Positions 11,850-22,400 of a stretch of 64,000 nt of DNA are shown here, one piece after another. The notes beneath the pieces were generated by a model that was not told the origin of the DNA, searched no databases, and saw only the letters and a list, made by a program, of their open reading frames with translations. This DNA comes from Saxidomus purpurata (lineage: Eukaryota; Mollusca; Bivalvia; Venerida; Veneridae), in contig JAFMSR010000008.1 in the NCBI GenBank assembly GCA_022818135.1, forward strand, positions 10,640,858-10,704,857, given 5' to 3'. The stretch's first letter is position 1; every line of letters begins with the position of its first letter. The translations under genes and the position numbers were made by a program.

Positions 11850-11940
11850 CCATCTCCTATCACGATCGCTTATCTAAATTGGTAGAGCACGAGACTTGTA
11901 ATATCGAGGTAGCGGGTTCGATTCCCGGGGCTAACCGGCT
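11850..11940 (+). repeat. tRNA-derived SINE head (Thr-like)
   Basis: AATTGGTAGAGCACGAGACT (A box) is followed by TTGTAAT in anticodon position and GCGGGTTCGATTCCCGGGGC (B box) at correct tRNA spacing. The 5' flank does not pair into an acceptor stem, and non-tRNA sequence continues at the 3' side, as in SINEs. Confidence 0.65.
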
Positions 11941-12619
11941 AAAATTACTAACAGTCTTTCAGATCAGACTAAAACCGAGGTCCCATGTATGGGTGCTACA
12001 TGTATACATCTGCATACGCTGGATTGTTAGTCAAATGCCTGATCCTATACGCCATTGTGGAATGCAAATATCAGGTACAGTACGAAATTGATATTTTATA
12101 TAAAGCGCTTGTTATATTTTCATCGGAAGATAAACGACCGCATACGAAATATTTATGAGTGCCAGTTTAATATTGTCGCACAATACTTTTATCATAATGC
12201 ATTTGTCGTCCGGTTGTAATTCTTGATATAACATTTCGCTTTACTTGTTAAAAATGTATACTGACCCCAAACTAAGATTTTGCCATTTTTAACATACAAA
12301 AGTGAAGGCAGACATAAAACACACAATTTTGACCTCATATTAATGATACTGTCGTGTGTCGCAACTTTTGACGTTACGTCCATAATAAAAGAATGACGTC
12401 ACAGTACCTAAACGTCAACTGTTGTAGTAACGACGTCATTTTGATATATTTCCTCAGAGATGCTGAGTTTACACACCAACAGGCTTCTTATTTTCAGAAT
12501 ATAAACTATTATAAAGGTAAGACTATGCTTATTGTTTTTTTGGAAATGTGAAAGCATTTCTATTCTTGTGCAAAATAAACTTTTCTAAAATTCTATTTCA
12601 GGTTAGAGAAGATAACATA

Positions 12620-14155
12620 TACGAATATTAGAATAATAATAATAATAATATAATAATAATAATAATGATAATATCTTTATTTAAAGAAGAGTGCAGATTT
12701 AGACAAACATTAACACATATTTATATATAATGTTTCAATGTGGCCTGCTAAAGAAATTATATTTACAAAGCATTACCTAAATGATGATATAAAATAATGA
12801 TGCACACATTCACATACCTTGTTGTACTATGTTAAGGCAATGATATAAATCAATTTAACATCATACAGTGAAATAATTGCTGAATGAAGAACACATATAC
12901 TACGACAAACACTCATAATTTAAGACATATCAAAGTAAATATGCATTCATTCCGTCCTAAGTTTGTGTTGTTTCAGTAAATACTGTAACGGGTTTTAGTC
13001 GTATGACTAGCATACCTATATGAAAAAGACAGCAAGGGATTGTTGCATTAGTGGTAATAGTCAGTCTATCTATAACCAGTTTTTAAGGTTTATTCACTAT
13101 TTCCCTTTCCCATTACTGTGACACAATAATCATGCCATTGGGTAAAAACATTCTCATATCAGTCATGAAGTAATATGATACTCGTTTCAGGGGTGGAATT
13201 TTAGAAATTATCTGCGCACATGTTTTGGATGTGTGTACATTCCATGAGAATCAATTGTCAATTAAAATACCTAGTACATTGTACTTTAAACTTAAGCAAT
13301 CTTATATACAAAATAGTAGAAACTAAACAGGTATACACTAAAAGTGACTCCAATAGACCGAAATATTTAGTAAAGAGTGAACTTTTGAATTGTTACACAG
13401 GTATACATTTTTCAACCCTGTTATCTGTTTCAATTGATAATTTTTATCGTGAACGTGGAAAGAGATATAAGTAATTTTTCATAAACTAATCAACTTTAAG
13501 TTCTGCGACTTCTTTGTAATGAAATCTTCTACCTTTGAATAGTTGACAGATTAATTCATTTAATTCTTTAAAGTATAATTTACGCAAGTTTATACTGAAT
13601 ATGTAATGAGTCACATAGAATTTTCGTATGAATGTTTTTATTGTATTTAAAGTTAACAAAAAATGTTCAGGTTATTTAGTTATACGGTTGTGCTTATTGG
13701 GTCCACCATCCTCTAAAGAGGCTATCATCGTTACGACCCGCAGTTATACGGTCATGTATGTTGAAGTTAAGAATGTGTAAACATTTTGAAAAGTTTCAAT
13801 TGAACTGCCTCTTCTGAATCAACGAGTGTTTGTCGGGTACATCTGCTATAGTTAATATTGCATTAGAAAATGTTAATTCATTCAATCACTCATTCATTCT
13901 GAATTATTTTTTTTCTCTAAGCATTCATTCATTGATTCATTGATTCATTCAATGATTCATTCATTCATTCATTCATTCATTCATTCATTCATCATTAATT
14001 CATTCAAACGTTTGTTGTATAAATGTTATTTACATTGTAAATAAGTCAAATGCTTTGTACATTTTACTTTATGTGTTACCTTTCTATAAATAAAGATTTT
14101 ATTATTATCATTATTATTATTATCATTATTAGTAGTATTAGTAGTAGTAGACCTA
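12620..14155. repeat. Two converging retroposon-like tails with (AAT)n/(ATT)n ends
   Basis: At 12640-12690 an (AAT)n run is followed by aatatctttatttaaag. At 14085-14155 the inverted counterpart, aaataaagattttattatta followed by (ATT)n, occurs. The sequences next to them (ttacaaagcatta / aatgctttgta) also correspond in inverted orientation. I read these as the 3' ends of two related retroposons facing away from each other, or one long inverted repeat about 1.5 kb apart. Confidence 0.5.
13880..14005. repeat. (CATT)n microsatellite
   Basis: CATT/GATT tetranucleotide run, most regular at about 13919-13994. Confidence 0.9.
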
Positions 14156-14405
14156 CCCTAATTTTCCTGAAATTTTACTAAAACGTAGCCAATAAATTTG
14201 AAATGTCACAACAGTTTTGTTAAAAATATTTCTGAAAATTTGTAAAAATTGAAAATAACTGGAACTGATTGCATCCACCATCAACCATCCAAAACGTACA
14301 AACGGACTGTCAATACTGGCCGGTTACATAATTATGTAAATACCAGAGAAAGTAAAATTATCATTCTTCTACACGAGACAAATACACCGGGTCGGAGAAG
14401 ATGTA

Positions 14406-14525
14406 TGTTATTTTGCAAAGGTTTTTGACCGTGTCCCAGATCGATTCCAAATAACTAAGATTCAGTATTATGGAGTCGGGGACATCAACCGCAAGTGGAT
14501 GCAGTCACTTTTGTTCAGTCAGTAA
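14406..14525 (+). pseudogene. LINE reverse-transcriptase fragment
   Basis: One frame reads YFAKVFDRVPDRFQ, then IQYYGVGDINRKWMQSLL up to a stop. This matches the conserved 'A.AFDRVPH..L...L..YGI....L.WI.S.L' segment of non-LTR reverse transcriptases (domain A and after). The sequence before it (cacgagacaaatac) may be the decayed SCETQ motif. A remnant only, immediately upstream of the orphan coiled-coil gene. Confidence 0.7.
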
Positions 14526-14822
14526 AATCTTAAATACGCCACTTTAAACAAGTAAACAATATTGAAATAGGCATGCAAGATGCCATTTCACAACATTCTT
14601 TCTAGATTCGTCGTCTATATATAGCTAACATGAGAGTATGCTGAAAGTACTATTGATACGACTATTTCAATTCAAAATCATATATCACTCATTATAGTTC
14701 ATGGTGTGATGCGTATCTGGTTTAGCATATGGCTTTCATATTTCTTTCCTTTCAGGATATACAGTGTTAAATCAGCGAGTGTGTGTAAGTGATCACGTGA
14801 CGTGTCTGCACACAGTACCAAA

Positions 14823-17800
14823 ATGCAAACGCAAGACAGCGTTATATCTGCTATGGAAAAGATAAGTACGTGCTTTACCTATATGCACGTCTCATTGTGT
14901 GTTGTGTTTTGTATGTTGTTTTGTATATTGTTAGGTGCACTTTTTTGTTAAAGTTATACAAAACAAATCATATACATAAAACATGTAAATATAGTAACCA
15001 AATAAACTAGCAGCTATCTTTGTGATCTTTGTTAATATACATGTATATACATGTATATCATTATATAATATGTATATTAACAAGCTATTTTTTTTTAAAA
15101 GCAATTCGATTTCCGTTACACACTGTAAAAGATTACCGTTGAATTTACGGTCAAAGAACTGGCAGCTGGTTTCCAGTTCTTTCACCGTAATTTTTGACTG
15201 TACTATATCGTATATCATTACAATACAAAAACATGCAGCTGGGCCAGGCCCTTATAGAGCATGCACTCTCCAGTTGGTAAACTAAACACCAGGTACACAA
15301 GATCATGTGTGTGTAGTTTGGCGACTCTATGTCAGTTACATCAGGCTCAGTGGTGCCAAATATCACACCACGTGCCTCCGAAAAAATTCCTGCGTATCCC
15401 ATAATCTTTTCCTTTTACGGGATTTCTCCGTAATCTATATTTAGGACGTAAAACGACGTACGGGACAAGTACCGTCAGTATTTAATGTCGAATGACCGTA
15501 AAAGTGACGGTAATTTTTTACAGCGCACACTCTCGGTTACAGTACGATGACTGCTTGATCACATCTCATTATTACTTCAGAAGCTTTGTACGCTGACTCC
15601 TAATGGTAATATGGATCACTGTTTGATCACAGCTCAGTGATTGGTCAGTGACTGTTATGTAGAACCACTGCTGGATCACTGCTCGATGCCTACAATAAAC
15701 AAACAATATACATGTATTTACAGTTATCATTTTCACAGTTTAATACTATTAAACAGTTGCTAGGAACACTTATTTTATTTATTGGGCGAAATATAACATA
15801 TCACTGTGCGACCACTGCCTGATCACTGTTCGATGACTGTTCTTTGATTGCCTACTGCTTCACGACCGCTCCTGTTACATTTTTCAATTAATTTAAAGAT
15901 CACATTTTCACCATTTCAGAATATTATGAGACCCTGTCTAAAGGAGGAGGAGGTTCTGTTCCAGACCGGAAGTTTAGGTCGAAAGCATACTCGCCGACCC
16001 CGTATGGCAATCTTAAAACGCCAACGTCTGTAACAGAACATACACCTCCGCGCTTAGATGGTAGGGCTACTAGCGCAGACAAAAAGTATGAGAGCCAGAA
16101 TGTAGAAAGGACAGTTGCTCCTGTACGAAACACTGAGACACAGCATGTTACCAACCTCACAGCCAGGCGCACAAACGGAACAGCCTATGACTCCAATGCA
16201 AAACAGAAAATTCTGTGTAAAGAAGGAACGGTCACTGAAGCTGTAGCTGAACTCAAGGCTCGCCCTAAAGTTGGGAAATCTTCTCACATACGTAAATGCA
16301 TGATTCCAGATAATGCGGTAAAAGGTAAGGAAACAATACACTAATAAGTATTTACACAACGTACTATATGTAAAAAAATCACACCAAACACACATATATA
16401 TATATATACATGTATATAAAAAGATAAAAACACAGTCCATGAGATAATTAAATTATTATTTGCAAACCGGTTTCGCTTTCATGCTCATCATATGGCGTCA
16501 AAATATGTGTAATTGCTTAGAAACGTACACAACGTACGTCAATATTGATTACACATATTTTGACGCCATATTTGCCCTGATGAGCATGAAAGCGAAACCG
16601 GTTGGCAAATAATAATTTAATTATCTCATGGACTGTGTTTTTATCTTTTTATATATTTAACTTTTTTCCGGCACATGTTTTTGAATTTTTCACGTATACA
16701 TGTATATATATAGTTTAGGCGACAAAGCATTTAACCGTTGCCCCAGCATCAAGTCCTCAAGTCTGGAGTTTTTACCCCGAACACAGATGTTAGTTTGACG
16801 CAAGATGGCGCAGTTGATGGAACGGATTTTTTCGGTTCATTGATTTCCAATGCTGACTAGTACCGGTTAAGGTAAAGGAACTGACCCCTGCTGTAAAGCA
16901 CAAGAACATTGTTTTAGAGAGAAAAGAACATGGTTCTATCATTATCCTATCAATAAATTTATGTAACTATATCAGTTAATTCAAAGTGATCTTGGGACTT
17001 TAATTTAAAGCCAATAGTATCAAGCGATGATGTGCGAATCGTACAAGAAAATTCGGGCCCGACTTATGGCCATTAAAAGTTTATACTTTTTATACATAAA
17101 TTTGTCCGCGTTATTTCTTGATAACAGCTAATTTTAATAAAACTGCGAAACGCATATTTCAATTTTTCCGATCAGATTTAAGAGGTCAGATTTGCGGCCA
17201 TTTTGAATTTTTTATACTTGATATAAACAGAATTTTTTGTAATTTTATCCGCACCTTTTCTCGATTACTGTTCGTTGTATTCCAACGAAGTTTACGGTAA
17301 GCTTCACCACATACGCGAAATGCACATGACCGGCTGCAATGGCGACCATTTTAGATTTTTTTATTATGTATGCACTCAATCCGCGCTAATTTAATAACGA
17401 CAAGTCGAATTTCAACGAAACTAATTAGAGGCTTCAGTAACAAGTAGAGATGGACATATTTAGTTAATTTGTTAGTCTGTTCTATGCAGATGATTTTTCA
17501 AACAGTAAATAGTGAGTGGCTGTTTTGATTTAATGTTTGTATTTTTAGCATTAATACAAACAACATAATTGCAAATTATTTGTCAGACCTCGAGCCTTAC
17601 AAACATTTGTGTGCTTGGTACATTTTTATGTCATACCTTTTAATTCCTGTGTTCAAGTATCGATTGTGGTATGCTTCACCTTCACAATCGAAATGAAGGA
17701 GACGGCATCATGCATTAATGGTACCAACAGCTAGTAGACTGAGGCACATTTAGCTTTTTAGCGTGTTTCAAAAGGACACATCGCGTGCGCCGTAATCATG

Positions 17801-20800
17801 GATCGAACACAGGTCCTCTCGACTGATTTTGTCAAGACCGAGGATTGTGTAGGTTGAGTTACCATTTCTTCCTTTATCGACGGATAGTTCATCACACTGT
17901 CCCCTCCCCTGACTCGCTTTATAATCATCATTTTGTTCTATTCTAGCAATGCCATTTGAATCAGAGCTTGCCAAAGAAACAAAACATTTTAATGTTCAAA
18001 GCGGCACAATCGACGTAGTGAAAAGTACCGGCAAGTGCTTAGAAATGGACGAAACAAATTCATTGAGCAAACCTGGCGACTGTAAAACAAAGATTTACCC
18101 TGACAAAACTGAACATAGTTATAATGAAGCAGTTTTGTTTGAGTGCAAAACAGGCACAGACTATACACAATGCAAAAGGAAAACTGTCCCGAGAAGTAAG
18201 TTGCCGGTTAAAACAACAAACCAAGAAATAAAAGCTGTATTAAATAATGAGAGCAAACATGTGAAATCAGAACAGATAGAGTTAATTTCTGTAGAGAAAT
18301 CACGGTGTACAAGAGGTAAGTCATATGTTTTTGAATTTATTCTTGCTTTGAACTCAAACGAACAGTATTTTCTGATAGTTATATTAATCAAGAAAAGGGG
18401 GACACCTTGATCCTTTTGTGGGGCAAAGATACGATTTGAATATTTCAAGTTGGTTGAATCCTTAAAAAATCTTTTAAATAGTTTCGTTTGTAATTTGTAG
18501 TAAGTAGGTCAATCATTTCTGCAAGTTTGACTGCATTCATGTTTTGCAGTTTACTTCATCATGTTTTTCGGACCGTTACAAGACCTTTAATCTCTGAAAC
18601 TGCCAACTTTCTCATGTAAATAATCATGTCGGTAGTGGGACTCGAACCAGTCAGAGGTTTATTGATTATAATCAGGTATCTTACCACTTAATCACGTAGG
18701 CGGGTTTCCTCGATATGTAATGAATTCAATTAACCCATTTCAAAGTTTACCGCCCGTGTGTGCAACAGTACCTAGGTTCTAATGCGGGAGCATTGAATAT
18801 GGGATTTTTGTGCGAACGGCGTTCCAATTATGTGTCACCAAATAGTTTCAGATTCCGCAAACAATCTTCGTGTAAACAAAGTGTATGAAGAACACATGGA
18901 ACAGAAGGAGAAATTTGAGACTGAAACAGAGAGACGACAAGTTGAAATGGAGAATCAGCTAAGGTATTGAAGCGATACTAACATAGTGTTTGTTATTGTC
19001 ACATTTAAGCGTCAAAATGTTACTCTAACATGACTCACGATTTCATCTCGTAACTCTACTTTTATTAAGTGTTTCAAAAATTATGGAATATCGCGTAATA
19101 CCAAAAAAGCGATATGACGTCATTTAAACACGTGATCGTCGCATTTCCATTAATTACCGGTATACTTTTTGACGTTAAATCCGGGAAGTGTTCGCGTAGA
19201 AAATAACGCTTTGCACTTTTATTTCACTGAGAAAACTCTATAATTCACTGAATAACATAAAATAATATGTTATAATCGAAATAACATCCTCTTAAGCGAT
19301 GTCACCGTCTTATAAACAATTATTGTTTATTATCCACTGGAAAGGATGTTATTTCATAAATATTACACGATATTTTTGGCTCTGTTGTGTCTTTTAAGAA
19401 TGATTTACTTGAATTCAAAAACTGATTCAGTTTTTCTGAAACGGTCATGCCAATAAACTTTCTCGTTGTTCTCTTTCAGTAGTTTCATTCATTTGGAGTA
19501 TGATTAGATTCAATGAATTTGCTTGCTATTCTATATTTCGTTATTGTTATTGTATGTTTGATTGTCATATACAATTAATTTTATGTCTTTTACAATAAGA
19601 ATAACGAAACATTGAATATGACTATCAAACATAAGATAACAATAAAGAAATATAAAATAACAATGATGACATTCGCTAACGGAATAACGACACATTGAAT
19701 ATGAATATCAAACATACAATAACTATAATGAAATATAAGATATCTATAATGATGTCTCCAATAAGTAAAGAACAAAAAAAACGTTGAATATGAAAATCAA
19801 ACATTCAGTAACAACAATGACAAATTGAATAACAATGATAACATTTGCAATACGAATAACGAAACATTGAATATGACTGTCAAACATACGATAACAATAA
19901 CGAAATATTGAATACCAATGATTGAATTTGCTATAGGAATGACAAAACATTGAATATGACTGACATTCACAAAAAGAGTAACGAAACATTGAATATGACT
20001 ATCAAACATACGATAACAATGACGAAATTAAGAAAAAGAATAATAAAATTCACAATAGGAATGACGAAACATTGAATATGACTATCAAACGTACGATAAC
20101 AATAACGAAATACAGAATAACAATATTAGAGTAAAAGTAACGAACATATAAAACTTAGCAATGTTTGACACGCCAAAACATTCTCCCAAAGATAATTTAA
20201 AACTATATACAACTAAAATAAAACAAAACAAATGATACTGTGTATAAATACAAAACAAGATCAGCGATGAAATGTTTACTGCGAATGTGATGTCTAGCCT
20301 ACTATCACTACCTTCGAAATAAGTATAATTGTGTTTAATACGTTATTCCTTGCATTAGACAAAAATATTACATAATTTGATTTACAAAGGTATGTCGGTA
20401 ATACAAAATACACAATGTAGTTTTATCATTTGTTGATTGATGTTATGATATTTAGATTTATGTACCATCAAATCATATTTAACTTGGTCTTAGGTTTAGT
20501 ATTGTGTTATAGTAAGGTTATTGTTAGTATTTACATCTGTAAAATACTGCTTAACATCTAGATTCATTTGAAATAATGTTAATTATTTCAGAAGTGTGTG
20601 TGATATTCTAGAATCGATTAGGGCGGAAACAGAAGAAATAGAGAGAATAGTCGAAAACTTCGCAGATAATGTTACAGATTGCATTACCATTTTACACAAA
20701 TCAGACAATTATGAAAGTTCGGAAATGAATTCAGATGAGACTAACGATAGAAAGTTTAACAGGGCATATATTAAAGACGAAATCAATGAATGGCTTCATC

Positions 20801-21738
20801 AAATCAGTGAAGTTAAGCAAAACCGCATTGTCAGTCTTATAGATCTCCAAAGGGATATGGAAGAAATGAATAATTTTGTAAAGTTTTTGAAACAGAACAA
20901 TAGAAAATATACTGGGGAAGATCTCAGTTACAAAGGAAGATCATTTGCTGCCGAAAAAACTCCATTGCAAACGTTCGAGACAAGTGTCCAAACAACGAAA
21001 CCATTCCAAAACCAAAAGTCAAGTCACATTTCTATTACTGAGGAACAGAATCGAAAAGGAAAAGGTGGTGGGGATTTCAATCTACGGGCTGAAGGTTCTG
21101 ATTCGGCTATGGAAATCATTGAGCTGCTGCGAGGAAGTACTTATCAAAAAGCAATTAACGCAAGTCTTGATCTAGCATTAGGTTCTTCGTTAACAGCCGG
21201 AGAGGTTTCCCAGAAAAATAACAATCATAACAAATTAGTCAAGCACCAGAAAACATTGGGTCTTGTAAAACAAAGGTCTGTAGAGGAATTGGTGTCTCAA
21301 TCAAGCTTACTGGAAAGAAAATCTAGAATTCCAAAACCAACAAGGCAAACATACAACAATGTGTCAAGAGATAGAAAAGAGTTTGCACATTTAGAAGAAT
21401 CATCAGAGAGCGGCGATTATAATAGAACTCTGAATTCTGCAAAACAAATTATGCAGAAACATGAAATAGAAATCAAACGTCGCGCAACAGGGGAAAGCAC
21501 GACCATTACGGATAATTCCAAGAAAATATCGACGAAGAATCAAAGAGAGAACACATTTTATTTGAAGATAAAAGATATTAAACCTAAAATTGACACTGGA
21601 TTGAAAACCAGATCTGTTGGTCAGACTAAAGTTACACCGAAGGATAATTTACATTCGGTCCATGGCAGACACACAACAAAGCGGAAGTATGAATCTTCCA
21701 AAATACCTATTAATTCGAATTCAAGAATTCACTATTAA
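14823..21738 (+). CDS. Unrecognised five-exon gene: 691-aa basic, disordered/coiled-coil protein
   Basis: Exons 14823-14865, 15920-16324, 17947-18315, 18852-18963 and 20592-21738 join in one continuous frame. All have good sites (e.g. A|GTACGT, TTTCAG|, G|GTAAGG, TTCTAG|, G|GTAAGT, TTTCAG|, AG|GTATTG, TTTCAG|) and matching phases 1,1,1,2. They total 2,076 nt, 691 residues. The ATG at 14823 (ccaaaATGc) has an in-frame stop upstream; an acceptor at 14755 may start its exon. The protein is Lys/Glu/Ser/Thr-rich with no signal peptide or membrane segment. Residues ~16-272 look disordered (KGGGGSVPDRKF, TPPRLDGRATS). About 273-345 is heptad-like (EEHMEQKEKFETETERRQ), with a second helical stretch at ~372-411 (DEINEWLHQISEVK); the C-terminus is basic (KRKYESSKIPINSNSR). 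No family recognised. A cytoskeletal, centrosomal or nuclear role would be guesswork. The five-way phase agreement makes a real gene very likely. Confidence 0.85.
15121..15525. mobile_element. 405-bp MITE-like element with 19-bp terminal inverted repeats
   Basis: CACTGTAAAAGATTACCGT at the left end is inverted as ACGGTAATTTTTTACAGCG at the right end. An internal hairpin (CAAAGAACTGGCAGCTGGTT / CCAGTTCTTTC) lies at 15150-15185. Several ACGGTA/TACCGT words lie inside. TIRs starting CA(C/G)TG suggest hAT-like affinity (weak inference). No clear target duplication. It sits in intron 1 of the orphan gene. Confidence 0.7.
15540..15860. repeat. Degenerate 'GATCACTG' word repeat
   Basis: Variants of (T)GATCACTG(C/T)T(T/C)GAT recur about a dozen times (cgatgactgcttgatcac, ggatcactgtttgatcacag, ggatcactgctcgatg, tgatcactgttcgatgactg), with a non-repeated insert near 15690-15790. 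Located just before exon 2 of the orphan gene. Confidence 0.6.
16412..16654. repeat. 243-bp near-perfect hairpin (foldback) element
   Basis: The left arm (TATATAAAAAGATAAAAACA..., CCGGTTTCGCTTTCATGCTC, ATGGCGTCAAAATATGTGTA) is inverted almost base for base on the right, ending at 16654. Arms are ~110 bp and the loop is about gcttagaaacgtacacaacg plus a few bases. It lies in intron 2 of the orphan gene, ~90 bp after the donor at 16325. Confidence 0.9.
18625..18710 (-). repeat. tRNA-derived SINE head
   Basis: On the minus strand, GATTAAGTGGTAAGATACCT (A-box-like) is followed at tRNA spacing by CTGGTTCGAGTCCCACTACC (B box). It lies in intron 3 of the orphan gene. No acceptor stem is evident. 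Confidence 0.55.
19599..20125. repeat. About 84-bp tandem repeat, ~6 units
   Basis: Unit: GAATAACGAAACATTGAATA then TGACTATCAAACATACGATA then ACAATAACGAAATA and an AT-rich spacer. Starts are near 19599, 19681, 19767, 19855, 19936, 19977 and 20059. The three overlapping minus-strand ORFs (MFDSHIQCF...) are this repeat read in frame. It lies in intron 4 of the orphan gene. Confidence 0.85.
20592..21738 (+). CDS. Terminal exon of the orphan coiled-coil gene
   Basis: 1,147 nt, residues 310-691. It starts after TTATTTCAG| and finishes the codon begun in the 18963 exon. There is no ATG at its start: the frame opens with AGT GTG TGT, so it is an internal continuation rather than a separate intronless gene. 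The segment IRAETEEIERIVENFADN extends the coiled coil of the preceding exon. The stop TAA is at 21736-21738. Confidence 0.87.
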
Positions 21739-21766
21739 AATATTTATTTGTTCGAAAGAAATTTTA

Positions 21767-21772
21767 AATAAA
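21767..21772 (+). terminator. Candidate polyadenylation signal AATAAA for the orphan gene
   Basis: AATAAA begins 29 bp after the stop codon, inside tttaaataaatgaaaa. It would give a very short 3' UTR. Other AT-rich hexamers exist, so this is only the nearest candidate. Confidence 0.5.
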
Positions 21773-22400
21773 TGAAAATTGCGTCTTAAGATATGATTGA
21801 TATCTTGGTCTTAAATATAAGTCCCCGTTTCACTTATCGTAGTAGATATGGCAGCCGCGTGGACGGGTTTATATAAAGTTCGAAGTTTTAATAGTAGGTG
21901 GGATCTTTAGCTATGTAAGTAGACCTTTTGACGCATAATTAGCTCCATAAGCTAGCATACCAAAAGGCTAAAAGCTCTTTTCGGAATTAAATAACTCCAA
22001 GAGTGGAGTCACAAGGACCAAACTTTTCAAAATAATTCACACCAAACAGACAAGTTTACAAACCAATCTGTCTCTTGTCTCAGTTGTATTTTGTTCACTG
22101 AGGCTGATTTTTAAACTTCAGCTTTAAAAGGGTACACTTGAAATTATCAAATTCTTTGAAAATTCTTCTTCCAATATTCATGACGATTAGTCAGTATGGG
22201 TTTAGTCTTAGACCAAAGTTGATTCGTGACCCGAAGATAAGTACATCCAACAGTGTTACAAAATACCAATACTTGGCCATTCAATCCGTGCGAGCCTTAA
22301 TAACGTTATACTTTTGCACTTTGACACGTATGTTCTTGAATCCGGAGCTATAACTCAATTTTACGAGAATCCTCAAAGTAGTTGAATTTTGCAATGTTGC
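21773..22400. other. Spacer between convergent genes
   Basis: Separates the 3' end of the orphan gene (+) from the 3' end of the CHST15-like gene (-). It must contain the latter's 3' UTR. No repeat or exon recognised; the ORF at 22138-22353 has no supporting features. Confidence 0.5.

Larger units (their letters stand above)
8666..14755. other. Intergenic region between the GCNT-like gene and the orphan coiled-coil gene
   Basis: No convincing exon was found. It holds a tRNA-like fragment (10365-10425), a dispersed element (10647-10955), a tRNA-derived SINE (11850-11940), LINE-type 3' tails facing each other (12620-12700 and 14085-14155), a CATT microsatellite (13880-14005) and a reverse-transcriptase fragment (14406-14525). 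The short ORFs at 9161-9668 and 13220-13474 show no family resemblance. Confidence 0.55.

Noticed and set aside
11850..11940. Functional tRNA-Thr gene
   Set aside because: A and B boxes are good but no acceptor stem forms and SINE sequence continues.
12496..12515. Mini-exon TTTTCAG|AATATAAAC..AAAG|GTAAGAC
   Set aside because: Perfect-looking splice signals flank ~20 bases, but nothing links it to a transcript. It may be a 5' UTR exon or chance.
19590..20009. Overlapping minus-strand ORFs reading MFDSHIQCF-like repeats
   Set aside because: They are the 84-bp tandem repeat read in frame.
19599..20125. CRISPR-like array
   Set aside because: Repeats are adjacent and diverged without unique spacers of constant length, in eukaryotic intronic DNA.
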